This document shows, piece by piece, positions 1 to 7,858 of a stretch of 64,000 bases of DNA. A model generated the notes under the pieces. It was not told the DNA's origin and did not search any database. It was given only the letters and a program-made list of their open reading frames with translations. The stretch is taken from positions 1-64,000 of the forward strand of contig NZ_JACHTD010000001.1 of the NCBI RefSeq assembly GCF_014145665.1. The letters are read 5' to 3'. A program made the position numbers and the translations under genes. Source of the stretch: Myroides sp. NP-2 (GTDB lineage: Bacteria > Bacteroidota > Bacteroidia > Flavobacteriales > Flavobacteriaceae). Position 1 is the first letter of the stretch; each line of letters opens with the position of its first letter.

Positions 1-80
1 ACCGCTGCGCTTTGCCTTGTTTTTTTGTATGTATAACCTCTTAGAAAAGCAGAGCTTTCCACGAGGTATATAAACACAAA

Positions 81-108
81 AAAACCACCAACATCCGTTG
101 GTGGTTTT
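81..108 (-). terminator. Terminator hairpin, repeat copy 1
   Basis: The arms AAAACCACCAAC and GTTGGTGGTTTT surround a 4-base loop. On the minus strand the hairpin is followed by a T-rich run. It lies just beyond a 3' tRNA-Ser fragment (113-129) and is probably the ancestral terminator of that tRNA. Confidence 0.75.
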
Positions 109-269
109 CCTAGCAGAGAGGAAGGGATTACCTACGCTGCGCTACGGTTTTCCCTAGAAGGGGTATTTTTCACAAGGAAAAACCACGGCACCGCTGCGCT
201 TTGCCTTGTTTTTTTGTATGTATAACCTCTTAGAAAAGCAGAGCTTTCCACGAGGTATATAAACACAAA

Positions 270-297
270 AAAACCACCAACATCCGTTGGTGGTTTT
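270..297 (-). terminator. Terminator hairpin, repeat copy 2
   Basis: This is the same hairpin as at 81-108, 189 bases further on, next to the att copy at 302-316. It was presumably separated from the intact tRNA when the island integrated. Confidence 0.75.
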
Positions 298-301
298 CCT
301 A

Positions 302-316
302 GCAGAGAGGAAGGGA
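302..316. other. attL core (second copy at 113-129)
   Basis: GCAGAGAGGAAGGGA matches the last bases of tRNA-Ser at 18552-18566. The outer copy at 113-129 matches two more bases (ATT after GGG), so it could be the real junction, with the 302-316 copy belonging to an earlier or nested insertion. Confidence 0.75.
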
Positions 317-433
317 AGTGAACCTGAATAAATTTAACATAGCCTGTCTTATATAATGTTACTATATATCACTATTTTAGATATATTTACATAATCTAAC
401 ATTAGTTGTTTTTATGTTTAAATATTGAATTAG

Positions 434-455
434 TAGCACCTAAATTAGCACCTAT
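434..455. promoter_or_regulatory. Left integrase arm-type repeat
   Basis: TAGCACCTAAATTAGCACC contains two direct TAGCACC units. A nearly identical sequence lies at 18488-18509, 64 bases inside the right att site. The left copy ends on the integrase start codon, so integrase binding could repress its own expression. Binding is inferred; the repeat is seen. Confidence 0.65.
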
Positions 456-1695
456 GAACTATACCTTCAAATTAAAAGAACCGAACTCTGATAAGGAGAC
501 CTTAATTTATTTCAGATCATACTTTAGTAGTGAAAATAAAAACTTTATCTATTCTACGGGCGAAAAAATAAAATCCTCAGAATGGGATTTTGACAATAGA
601 CAACCGAATGATTTGAATGGACGTACTAAAAAGGCAGAAGGGCATAGAAGTATAAAAAAGCAGTTAGATAGATATAGTAGTTTCTTCACTGAAATTGTAA
701 ATCGTTATAAAAATATTAATGAAGAGCTAAGTATAACTATAATAAGACAGCGGTTTGATGAAGAGTTTAAGAAAGTTAAAGCTAAAGAAGACTTTTTTAG
801 AGTATATGAAGAATTTATTGAAGAGCGAGCCAACGATTTTACAGGTAAAGGAATTTCTAAGTCAACTAAAACGAGATATGAGTACAATATGAATTTACTT
901 TTAGAGTTTCAGAATTACTCGAAAATAAAAATCACGTTAGGTAACTTCAATGTCAAAATATATAATCAATTTATTAAATATTGTGTAGAGATAAAAGACC
1001 ATTCAGCAAATACGATTCACAGGGATGTTGGCTTACTTAAAACGTTTTTATACTGGGCTTTAAATAAGAAATACACCTATAATAATGACTTCATTAGTTT
1101 TCAAAAGCCTCCTAAATTTCGTACAGACGAAATTGCTTTAAATTATCAACAGGTTGAGGAAGTTTATAATCACGATTTTAGTAAAAATAAAAGGTTAGAA
1201 AGAGTAAGAGATTTGTTTGTTTTTGGATGTGTAACTAGTTTAAGATTTGGTAATTATAATCGTATAACCAAAGATGATATTGATGGAGATTTTATTCGAG
1301 TTGTAGATATGAAGAGTAAAACTAAAAAACTAGCCATTCCGCTTAATAGTATTTCCCGATCCATTTTGGAAAAGTATGATTATAATCTTCCTAGTATTTC
1401 TAATCAAAAAATGAATAAATTTATTAAAGAAGTTTTTCAGGAATTAGAATTTACAGATGAAATAAAAAAAACCATGAAATATGGGGATGAATTAATAGAA
1501 AAGAAAACGGAGTTTTATAAGAGGATTTCTTCTCATACCGCTCGTAGAAGTTTTATTACCATTATGAAAAATAAGCGAGTGCCTGATAAAGTGATTATGA
1601 GTTATACAGGACACACAAGTTTAGAGGTTTTTAATGCGTATTATCGTCCAAGTGAAGAGGATAAAATAAATTATATGAACGAGGTTTTTAATTAA
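454..1695 (+). CDS. Tyrosine recombinase (island integrase)
   Basis: A site-specific tyrosine integrase that should catalyse insertion into and excision from tRNA-Ser. The N-terminus (MNYTFKLKEPNSDKET) matches the arm-binding domain of Bacteroidota integrases. A SAM-like core-binding region follows, then a catalytic domain with the box I arginine in TSLRFGNY, the HTARRSF box with its H and R, a GHTS box, and the nucleophile tyrosine near the C-terminus in NAYYRPS. The reading frame is open from 406, but the ATG at 454 gives the family-like start and leaves the upstream arm repeat non-coding, so 413 residues are proposed. It sits at the left end, distal to the intact tRNA. Confidence 0.92.
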   Translation: MNYTFKLKEPNSDKETLIYFRSYFSSENKNFIYSTGEKIKSSEWDFDNRQPNDLNGRTKKAEGHRSIKKQLDRYSSFFTEIVNRYKNINEELSITIIRQRFDEEFKKVKAKEDFFRVYEEFIEERANDFTGKGISKSTKTRYEYNMNLLLEFQNYSKIKITLGNFNVKIYNQFIKYCVEIKDHSANTIHRDVGLLKTFLYWALNKKYTYNNDFISFQKPPKFRTDEIALNYQQVEEVYNHDFSKNKRLERVRDLFVFGCVTSLRFGNYNRITKDDIDGDFIRVVDMKSKTKKLAIPLNSISRSILEKYDYNLPSISNQKMNKFIKEVFQELEFTDEIKKTMKYGDELIEKKTEFYKRISSHTARRSFITIMKNKRVPDKVIMSYTGHTSLEVFNAYYRPSEEDKINYMNEVFN

Positions 1696-1700
1696 TAGAT

Positions 1701-2435
1701 ATGGATCAAAAAAAGCTGTACGGGAAGTGGTTTTTCTGGGATGAGTTGGTAGGTTATCCTATGATGCTTTATTATTGGATAAAAGGGAATAAAATTAATA
1801 AATTGTTGGATATTCGAATTGAAAAGGCAAGAATTAAAGCCAGTAGAATTGAGCTAACGAAGAAAATAAAAAATGAATTTTTGATAGAATATGATAAACA
1901 AGATAACTTTTTTAGTTATCATTTTAAAAATATCGATGAATCTAGAGATCATAATTTTCAAGATAAAATCAATTATTGTTTATTACGTTTTAGGGATGAA
2001 TCAAAGAGGAATCTTAGTTCCAGTAAATTGATGATTTTACAGGAGAATTTTCTAAATGGAGCAGAACATACGCTATTCTTGTACTTTGCTTTAGAAGGTA
2101 AAGTGAAAAGAGATATCCGCTTATCTGATATTATGATCGGAGAAAAGAGTGCAGAATATTTTCTTCTCTTTCTCAAAGAAAAAAAATTTATTGATGAGAA
2201 TCATAATTTGCTTGTAGATAAGAAGTCTTTTCTTATACGAATTCATCATTTTTTAAAAGATCACCACATTATTAATCCCGATTTTCAGGATATTACTATT
2301 ATTAAAGCAATGGAAAATGAGTATAATTCTAATTTCGACCGCGGTACCTTTTCGAGGGCTGTTACCGCAAAACTCAATGATTTCGAAGAAATTGTATTTA
2401 AAGAATTATCGATACTATTTAATATTAGGTATTAA
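1701..2435 (+). CDS. Hypothetical island protein
   Basis: A 244-residue protein I do not recognise, beginning 5 bases after the integrase stop and probably cotranscribed with it. It is rich in lysine, isoleucine and charged helical segments, with no signal peptide. A short aromatic/hydrophobic patch near residues 8-26 (WFFWDELVGYPMMLYYW) is the only distinctive feature. Its place between integrase and excisionase-like gene suggests a backbone or regulatory role in island maintenance, but that rests on position only. Confidence 0.75.
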   Translation: MDQKKLYGKWFFWDELVGYPMMLYYWIKGNKINKLLDIRIEKARIKASRIELTKKIKNEFLIEYDKQDNFFSYHFKNIDESRDHNFQDKINYCLLRFRDESKRNLSSSKLMILQENFLNGAEHTLFLYFALEGKVKRDIRLSDIMIGEKSAEYFLLFLKEKKFIDENHNLLVDKKSFLIRIHHFLKDHHIINPDFQDITIIKAMENEYNSNFDRGTFSRAVTAKLNDFEEIVFKELSILFNIRY

Positions 2436-2516
2436 ATTTTATGCAATTGAGTAGAATTGCATAAGTTATTATTTCTATTACACAATTTTGTTTGCAGAAA
2501 TAAAAAATATACAGAT

Positions 2517-2792
2517 ATGCAAACAAATCCATTCCAGATCATTCTGGATGAATTGGAAGTTTTAAAAGACTTACTCTATTCCATTCAGAAAGAACCAGAA
2601 GTAGAACTTCAAAAAAAATTATACTCCTTCAAAGAAGCGTCTGAAATTCTAAAGTTAGATTATCAGACGGTTCGCTCCCATGTCCTTAAAGGAACTATTA
2701 AAGCCGAAAAGATAGGTAGGTTCTATCGCATTAGCCATCAAGATTTAATGGCTGCTTTACAAGATGTCAAATCGTTGAAGTATAGAAGGTAA
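2517..2792 (+). CDS. Excisionase-type HTH DNA-binding protein
   Basis: A small helix-turn-helix protein of the MerR-like/excisionase (HTH_17) type. The motif lies in the C-terminal half: a Y-S-F-K-E-A-S-E-I-L segment, a helix containing D-Y-Q-T-V-R-S-H-V, and the typical wing G-R-F-Y-R-I-S. The ATG at 2517 is preferred over 2457 because the extra residues are hydrophobic and unlike the family; this gives 91 residues. In Bacteroidota islands such proteins direct excision or control replication genes. Its position before the helicase and iterons fits either role. Confidence 0.8.
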   Translation: MQTNPFQIILDELEVLKDLLYSIQKEPEVELQKKLYSFKEASEILKLDYQTVRSHVLKGTIKAEKIGRFYRISHQDLMAALQDVKSLKYRR

Positions 2793-2811
2793 TCTTTCAA
2801 ACATAATTATT

Positions 2812-4044
2812 ATGAGAAAAAATCTTCTATACTTCAGAGTAGGTACGTCTTATTTTAAAATGATAAATAAACCTTTAATTTCTGGCGATACAGTCAAAGT
2901 AATGGTTCGTTGGAATCGAGAAACTATAATTTCTGATCACGGTAAATCATTTTTAAATGATATCCCAAAATTAGATGGGTTTTGTTGTATTCCCAATCAT
3001 TTTGATTATCAACAAATAGTAGGCGACTTTTATAATACATACAATGAATTGCCAATTCAGCCTATTGATAAAGAGTTTGTGTTGGAGGAACTTGAAAAGC
3101 TCATTCCACATTCACTAGAGTTTGTGAACCATATTTTTGGAGAACAAATGCAATTAGGTCTGGATTATATCAAATTATTGTATGAAAAACCCACACAAAC
3201 ATTGCCAATACTCTGTTTAGTTAGTAAAGAACGATCCACAGGAAAAAGTTCGTTTATAAAATGGATGAAAGCTATTTTTGGAATGAATATGACCTATATT
3301 AAGGGCGATTCATTTGGTTCTCAGTTTAATTCTGATTGGGCAAGTATGTTGATTGTTGCTATTGACGAAGTTTTTTTTGATAAAAAAGAAATTACAGAAC
3401 GTTTAAAGTATCTTTCAACTACTGATAAAGACAAAGTAGAAGCGAAAGGTAAAGATCGTCAGGAAATTGAGTTTTTCGCCAAGTTTATCTTGTGTTCCAA
3501 TAACGAAGAAAACTTTATTCAAATTGATCCAGAAGAAATTCGTTTCTGGATTCGAAAAATTTCCTCAATTTCCAGTGAAGATGTTTTTTTCTTGAAAAAG
3601 CTACATAAAGAAATTCCATATTTTTTAAAATACCTTCAAATACGCAAGTATTTTTCAGAACAGAGAACACGTATGTGGTTCAAACCCGAGCAAATTATGA
3701 CTGCCTCATTATTGAAATTGGTTAATCAAAATAAATCTGAACTTATGATTTTAGAATTGCTCCACGAATGTTTCGAGAAAATGGAGGAGGATGAATTAAA
3801 AGTAGCCCCTAACGACTTATACATTTTGCTACGCAAGCAAAATAATAGAATTTCTATATCTGCTAATGAAATAAGAAATATTCTGAAACGATGGAATTTT
3901 TTACCTGAGGATAATACCAAATCATATAAAGGAATAGAATTATTGTCCCATGGAGAATATGTAAAAGTGGATCGAAGGGGAAGATTTTATACTATTAAAA
4001 AGTCTATGTTTTATCAAATCTTTGATGTTTTGATGCAAAATTAA
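2812..4044 (+). CDS. Primase-associated SF3-like helicase (DUF5906/VirE-type)
   Basis: A 410-residue replication helicase of the phage/plasmid type. Walker A is SKERSTGKS (residues 138-146), Walker B is LIVAIDEVF (179-187) and an SF3 motif-C-like segment KFILCSNN lies at 224-231. The C-terminal third looks like a winged-helix region. The partner primase follows at 4411 across an iteron-rich gap, a pairing common in Bacteroidota mobilizable elements. One iteron overlaps the last codons (4031-4037), which could couple initiator binding to expression. It may allow the excised island to replicate as a circle. Confidence 0.8.
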   Translation: MRKNLLYFRVGTSYFKMINKPLISGDTVKVMVRWNRETIISDHGKSFLNDIPKLDGFCCIPNHFDYQQIVGDFYNTYNELPIQPIDKEFVLEELEKLIPHSLEFVNHIFGEQMQLGLDYIKLLYEKPTQTLPILCLVSKERSTGKSSFIKWMKAIFGMNMTYIKGDSFGSQFNSDWASMLIVAIDEVFFDKKEITERLKYLSTTDKDKVEAKGKDRQEIEFFAKFILCSNNEENFIQIDPEEIRFWIRKISSISSEDVFFLKKLHKEIPYFLKYLQIRKYFSEQRTRMWFKPEQIMTASLLKLVNQNKSELMILELLHECFEKMEEDELKVAPNDLYILLRKQNNRISISANEIRNILKRWNFLPEDNTKSYKGIELLSHGEYVKVDRRGRFYTIKKSMFYQIFDVLMQN

Positions 4045-4223
4045 TATAACTAATTGAAATAAAGCGATTTGTGTTTGCATCAAAGCTTGCATCAAACTTT
4101 TAAAGCTCTGTTTTTGATGCAAAACTGATGCAGACAAAGAATAAATTGATGCAATGATGCAGAAGTGATGCAATGTATTGTTTTGATTTTAAGTTAATTG
4201 AGTATGTCTGCATCATTGCATCA
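4031..4223. repeat. Ten TGATGCA iterons, candidate origin
   Basis: TGATGCA occurs forward at 4031, 4115, 4126, 4147, 4155 and 4166, and as its reverse complement TGCATCA at 4076, 4088, 4209 and 4217. Ten copies of a 7-mer in 193 bases cannot be chance. The cluster fills the gap between the helicase and primase genes (4045-4410), where a replication origin is expected. The rest of the gap to 4410 is AT-rich with no gene. Confidence 0.75.
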
Positions 4224-4410
4224 CGAAAAATCGATTTATTGTTTGATATTCCAAAAACATGAAAATTGTAAATCACTTATCTAAATAGGTTTATTTACGA
4301 AGTTGAGTTGTCTATGTGTTGTTTCTGAAATATGGAAGTCCATATGCAGAAGTTGTTTTTTATTGAATCAAAATTAATGAACTGAAAATAATTTAATTAA
4401 TCAAAGAAAA

Positions 4411-5358
4411 ATGAATGCTATTGAAATAAATAAAATTCCAATCCCACAGTTTTTAAGTTCAATCTCCATTGAGCCTGAAAGAAAATACAATGGTTATTGG
4501 ATGTATAAATCGTTTATTAATACACAGCAAAAAACAGGAAGCTTGAAGGTCTCCAAGAATAACCTCTGGGTAGATTATTCCGATGGTAATCGAGGTGGGA
4601 CATTGATAGATTTAATATTACTCATCTATCCTGAATTAACAGTACGTGATATCATCTTGAAATTTAGTAATGAAACTTTTTCCTTTCACCAGCCCACCTT
4701 TCAAGATGTAGCTATGGCTATTGAAAAAGAAAAGAATTACGAAATAAGAGTGATTAAGCCACTAACTAATACTCAATTAGTTAATTATATGCAAAGTAGG
4801 CACATCAGTCTTAAAATGGCTAAAAAATACTGCGTAGAAGTTTATTACAATCTAAACAAGAAGTCATATTATGGTGTGGGTTTTATGAATGATTTTGAAG
4901 GATACGAAATCCGAAACAAATACGTAAAAATGTGTTTAGGAGCTAAAGCACCTACTTACTTTAATAATAACAGTTGTCAAATTGTATTATTTGAATCTTG
5001 GAGCGATTTTTTGAGCTTTCTAACGCTATATCCAAAAGAAGAAAAAAATTATGATTATTTGATATTAAATTCGGTTGGAACATTAAATACTGTTTTAAAT
5101 AGTGATACAAATAATTATTTGTACAAATGTACAAATGGGGAAAGTGACAAATGTATCAATGTACATATGGACAAAAGTATAAATAATGTTTTGTACAAAG
5201 AATTAAAGTATGATATAATTATTTGTTGTTTTGATAATGACGATGCTGGAAACAAAGCCACTGAAAAAGTGCAAAATACTTTTCCTAATCGCGTAAAAGA
5301 CGGAAGATACTTATATCCTAATCACAAAGATTTGAACGACTATATTATGAAAATTTAA
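4411..5358 (+). CDS. Toprim-domain DNA primase
   Basis: A 315-residue DnaG-like primase of mobile elements. The N-terminal region has the fold signature of a CHC2 domain (WVDYSDGNRGGTLIDLI) but lacks the zinc-binding cysteines. A Toprim domain follows, with the catalytic glutamate in LFESWSDFLSF (about 193-203) and the metal-binding DxD in CCFDNDDAG (about 272-280). It should synthesise primers for island replication together with the helicase upstream. Between the two Toprim motifs is an N/K/Y-rich stretch containing short near-repeats (LYKCTNGES, CINVHMDKS). Confidence 0.82.
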   Translation: MNAIEINKIPIPQFLSSISIEPERKYNGYWMYKSFINTQQKTGSLKVSKNNLWVDYSDGNRGGTLIDLILLIYPELTVRDIILKFSNETFSFHQPTFQDVAMAIEKEKNYEIRVIKPLTNTQLVNYMQSRHISLKMAKKYCVEVYYNLNKKSYYGVGFMNDFEGYEIRNKYVKMCLGAKAPTYFNNNSCQIVLFESWSDFLSFLTLYPKEEKNYDYLILNSVGTLNTVLNSDTNNYLYKCTNGESDKCINVHMDKSINNVLYKELKYDIIICCFDNDDAGNKATEKVQNTFPNRVKDGRYLYPNHKDLNDYIMKI

Positions 5359-5370
5359 TGGTTTTTATGT

Positions 5371-5434
5371 AGGGCAAGATGTGTGTTTATGCGCATCGAA
5401 TTTAACAATTCAAACACATAACACGCACTTGCCT
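5371..5434. other. Candidate oriT inverted repeat
   Basis: An imperfect inverted repeat has arms at about 5371-5391 (AGGGCAAGATGTGTG...) and 5414-5434 (...ACACGCACTTGCCT), around an AT-rich centre. It lies directly upstream of the MobC-like gene, where Bacteroidota mobilizable elements usually carry the transfer origin. No nick site can be assigned. Confidence 0.45.
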
Positions 5435-5478
5435 ATTTCATAGGAACTTAAAAACTCGGGACTCGTTTTATTTTAAAA

Positions 5479-5838
5479 ATGAAAAAAATGAAAAAATCAA
5501 GAATTCATTTTGTGCTAGATTCAGATTTAAAAAAGAAATGGCAAGAAATAGCTGAGTTAAATCATATGACTTTGACTGAATATATAGTTCACAAAGTAGA
5601 AGGTAACTTAGGTAAAAATGAAAGAAAACAAATACTACAGTTCATTGAAACATCGACCAATGTTGATTCTAAAGTTGAGAATAATATTAACCAAATTGCA
5701 AAATGGATTAATACTCATAAGGAAATTTCATCCGAAAAACTGAATGAATATTTAGGTCAGTTGAATAAATATCAACGATTGATGAAAGAAAGAAATACTG
5801 TTTTTAGAAAAATAATCTTATTACTTTCTGAAATATGA
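5479..5838 (+). CDS. MobC-like relaxosome accessory protein
   Basis: A 119-residue basic protein. The N-terminal ribbon-helix-helix-like region (SRIHFVLDSDLKKKWQEIA, then MTLTEYIVHKV) is followed by a helical C-terminal half with NQIAKWIN and LNKYQRLMKER segments. This is the organisation of Bacteroidota MobA/MobC proteins that bind oriT and recruit the relaxase. Its stop codon overlaps the relaxase start in ATGA, the usual translational coupling, but the relaxase itself is destroyed. Confidence 0.78.
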   Translation: MKKMKKSRIHFVLDSDLKKKWQEIAELNHMTLTEYIVHKVEGNLGKNERKQILQFIETSTNVDSKVENNINQIAKWINTHKEISSEKLNEYLGQLNKYQRLMKERNTVFRKIILLLSEI

Positions 5839-5930
5839 TTGTAAAAATTATAACAACAAATAGGGATTCTCCCAATTTTGAAGCTGTACGCTGCAATTTA
5901 GAGGAAATGAGTCTTTCTCGATTGGATTAA
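5835..5930 (+). pseudogene. Relaxase (MobB-type) N-terminal stub
   Basis: A 31-codon frame beginning MIVKIITTNRDSPNFEAVR overlaps the MobC-like stop by four bases. The N-terminus has the form of Bacteroidota MobB relaxases (M-[IV]-x-K-I, then an F-x-x-V-[RN]-x-N motif), but it ends at 5930. An IS200-type element follows about 45 bases later. The catalytic domain is missing. Confidence 0.6.
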
Positions 5931-5974
5931 CTGAGAATGCTGTTCAACTGGTTCACTTTATTGGTCGCAGACTG

Positions 5975-6535
5975 TAGTTAAAACTATGCACTTTAGTGCA
6001 TTTAGCTTTCAGCTTCTAAAAATGTTTACCTTTGATATATGGAATATCAACGAACCGGAGGACATAGTGTATCACGTTTAACCGCCCATATAGTATGGGT
6101 GACTAAATATCGTTATCCAGTATTGGAAGGAGATATTCAGATACGTTGTCGTAGTCTGATCATTCAGATTTGTGAAGCAGAAGATATTCAAATTTTAAAA
6201 GGTGTAGTATCAAAGGATCATGTTCATCTTCATATAGAATATCGACCATCTCAAAACATAAGTAATATTGTCAAACTCTTCAAGGGTCGTACCTCAAGGA
6301 AACTCCAAATAGAATTTCCTGAGTTGAAGCACAGATACTGGGGACGTCACTTTTGGGCAATAGGCTTTGGTTGTTGGAGTACAGGAAATATTACTGATGA
6401 AATGCTAAATCAATATCTTGAACACCATCGTAAACCAAATGATAACGGAGGTAACTTTATACTTGAGTAAGTAGCTCCACCCAGGCAGACTTTAGTCTGC
6501 TTTAACAAACTATGGACTTTCAGTCCATAGTGGTT
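5975..6535 (+). mobile_element. IS200/IS605-family insertion sequence
   Basis: A compact element of about 560 bases encoding only a Y1 transposase, with subterminal hairpins instead of terminal inverted repeats: one near 5990 (arms around GCACTTTAGTGC) and two near the right end (GCAGACTTTAGTCTGC and GGACTTTCAGTCC). No TnpB gene is present. Exact ends are estimated from the hairpins. It separates the two relaxase remnants. Confidence 0.75.
6039..6470 (+). CDS. tnpA: IS200-type transposase TnpA (Y1 HUH)
   Basis: A 143-residue single-strand transposase. The HUH metal site lies in DHVHLHIEY (H63/H65) and the nucleophile tyrosine is probably Y126 in NQYLEHH. The length is normal for IS200 TnpA and the frame is intact, so the element may still be active. 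It should cut and join single-stranded ends at the hairpins on either side. Confidence 0.93.
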   Translation: MEYQRTGGHSVSRLTAHIVWVTKYRYPVLEGDIQIRCRSLIIQICEAEDIQILKGVVSKDHVHLHIEYRPSQNISNIVKLFKGRTSRKLQIEFPELKHRYWGRHFWAIGFGCWSTGNITDEMLNQYLEHHRKPNDNGGNFILE

Positions 6536-6536
6536 T

Positions 6537-6623
6537 ATTTCTTCTATAGATCAAGGTTTACAATATACTAATGACAATAGGCAAGATCTTGATGATAATT
6601 GTAGAAGAAATAGAAAATGTTAA
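6537..6623 (+). pseudogene. Relaxase C-terminal remnant
   Basis: An open frame runs from the right end of the IS to a stop at 6623 and encodes a polar, basic tail (DNRQDLDDNCRRNRKC). Similar tails end Bacteroidota relaxases. Together with the 5835-5930 stub it suggests that nearly the whole gene was lost around the insertion. Assignment is inferred from position and composition. Confidence 0.4.
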
Positions 6624-6651
6624 GCGTTGTATGTTAGAAAGTTTGTGTTTT

Positions 6652-7284
6652 TTAAGTAAAAGTTTCTAAGAACTCATCATAAGAGACAGTAGAATTTTTC
6701 TTTCTTTTTTTTAACAATCGACGCAACTTTCTATAGTCATCTTCTGGGTAAAATCTTCCTACTTTAGTTTCATTTTCAAAAGTTCTAAGTGCAATAAATT
6801 GAGCACCGATGCTTTTTGCATGATCACTAAAAATAGATGAATTATAATTTTCAATTGCAACATTTATTGATATATATTTTATAGAATTATTTATATATCT
6901 TAATTTTTGTATTTCATTGTCATTTTTATATATATTATTGATTTCTAAATAAAAATCCTCAAGCACATCACCATTAGGTAAGAACATTTTGTTATTAAAG
7001 TCAGTAAGTAGCTTGTTTTTTATTTCTAAAAAAGCACTTTCTAAATTAGAGTGTATATATTTTTTGCTTTTAAGTATTACAGGGACTTCATTTTCATATA
7101 CAAGAATCTTATTTGTTAATAGGTAATCACTAAAAGATTTTAAAACATCAAATTTAAAATTGTCAATATGATCTAAATAGAGTTTAGTTAATTTTTTTGC
7201 TTTAGATTTTTTGTTATTCTTATATAATAGATATGCTATATAGCCTATAACGAATAATAATAAAAATTGTATATCTGTATCCAT
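6652..7284 (-). CDS. Hypothetical membrane-anchored protein
   Basis: A 210-residue protein with one N-terminal membrane segment (FLLLFVIGYIAYLLY, about residues 7-21) followed by a lysine-rich turn, so the rest probably faces the cytoplasm. The soluble part is helical, contains YINNSIKYISINVAIENYNSS and ends in a very basic segment (RKLRRLLKKRKK). It is the last of three minus-strand genes (8173 to 6652), with 49 bases to the previous gene. No family is recognised. Confidence 0.7.
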   Translation of the reverse strand: MDTDIQFLLLFVIGYIAYLLYKNNKKSKAKKLTKLYLDHIDNFKFDVLKSFSDYLLTNKILVYENEVPVILKSKKYIHSNLESAFLEIKNKLLTDFNNKMFLPNGDVLEDFYLEINNIYKNDNEIQKLRYINNSIKYISINVAIENYNSSIFSDHAKSIGAQFIALRTFENETKVGRFYPEDDYRKLRRLLKKRKKNSTVSYDEFLETFT

Positions 7285-7333
7285 AAATCTCTGTTAATAG
7301 ACATTTTTTTTAGTTTTTAAATAAATTTGAAAA

Positions 7334-7852
7334 CTAAGTAAACATATTAAAAATTTCTCTTTTACTTCTTTTTTGGTTATTAAAATTTAAAACTCTCTTA
7401 TACTCATTGTTAGAAATAGTCAAATTCTTAACCTCCAATCGATGCAAATTCTCCAAATAGAAATATAACGTCCTATGAATGACAGGATCAGTATTATTAC
7501 CACATAAAAAATCAAACATCATTGTATTGAATATAGCTTTGCTATCTTGATTGAGATTGGTTGATTTTTTGGACTCCAATTGGTCTGTCATCATAGCAGC
7601 TAAAAGCAAGGTGTCATTTTCAATGAGGATTTTAAGGATGTCTGCTTTTTCTTCCTGTGAAACAGATTCTAAAAAGAAGTGAATACACTGATAAAAGTAC
7701 CTGCTTTGCTTGCCCTTTGCATACTCTTCCATAGATAAAAAGTATCCTTCCGATAATTTAACACCTTCATCTTCAATGGCTATTTCTTTACTTCCTGTTA
7801 AGATTAAATGGATTAATGGAACTAAAACTGCATACTGTTTTTTTGTTTTCAT
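7334..7852 (-). CDS. Hypothetical island protein
   Basis: A 172-residue soluble protein of unknown function. The ATG at 7852 is preferred to an upstream TTG at 7858. It is leucine- and glutamate-rich, with predicted helices, e.g. a QCIHFFLESVSQEEK segment and a DPVIHRTLYFYLENLHR segment. It starts 6 bases after the stop of the upstream secreted protein gene, so the two are probably translated together. Confidence 0.7.
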   Translation of the reverse strand: MKTKKQYAVLVPLIHLILTGSKEIAIEDEGVKLSEGYFLSMEEYAKGKQSRYFYQCIHFFLESVSQEEKADILKILIENDTLLLAAMMTDQLESKKSTNLNQDSKAIFNTMMFDFLCGNNTDPVIHRTLYFYLENLHRLEVKNLTISNNEYKRVLNFNNQKRSKREIFNMFT

Positions 7853-7858
7853 CAGCAA

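Larger units (their letters stand above)
1..316. repeat. Two direct 127-bp repeats, 189-bp period
   Basis: Bases 1-127 and 190-316 appear identical by eye, with an offset of 189. Each copy contains a 28-base terminator-like hairpin followed by GCAGAGAGGAAGGGA, the tRNA-Ser 3' end. They are separated by about 62 bases (128-189) unlike the repeat. The first copy begins at the window edge and may continue further left. Each unit reads, on the minus strand, as tRNA 3' end plus its terminator, which is what would follow an uninterrupted tRNA-Ser. Confidence 0.9.

Noticed and set aside
406..453. Upstream extension of the integrase reading frame
   Set aside because: The added residues come from the arm-type repeat and do not resemble integrase N-termini; the ATG at 454 fits better.
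3940..4173. 77-codon minus-strand frame over the iterons
   Set aside because: Its sequence is made of iteron and helicase-gene antisense; no family likeness.
5975..6535. TnpB/omega-RNA (IS605-type guide system)
   Set aside because: Only TnpA is encoded and the element is too short for tnpB.
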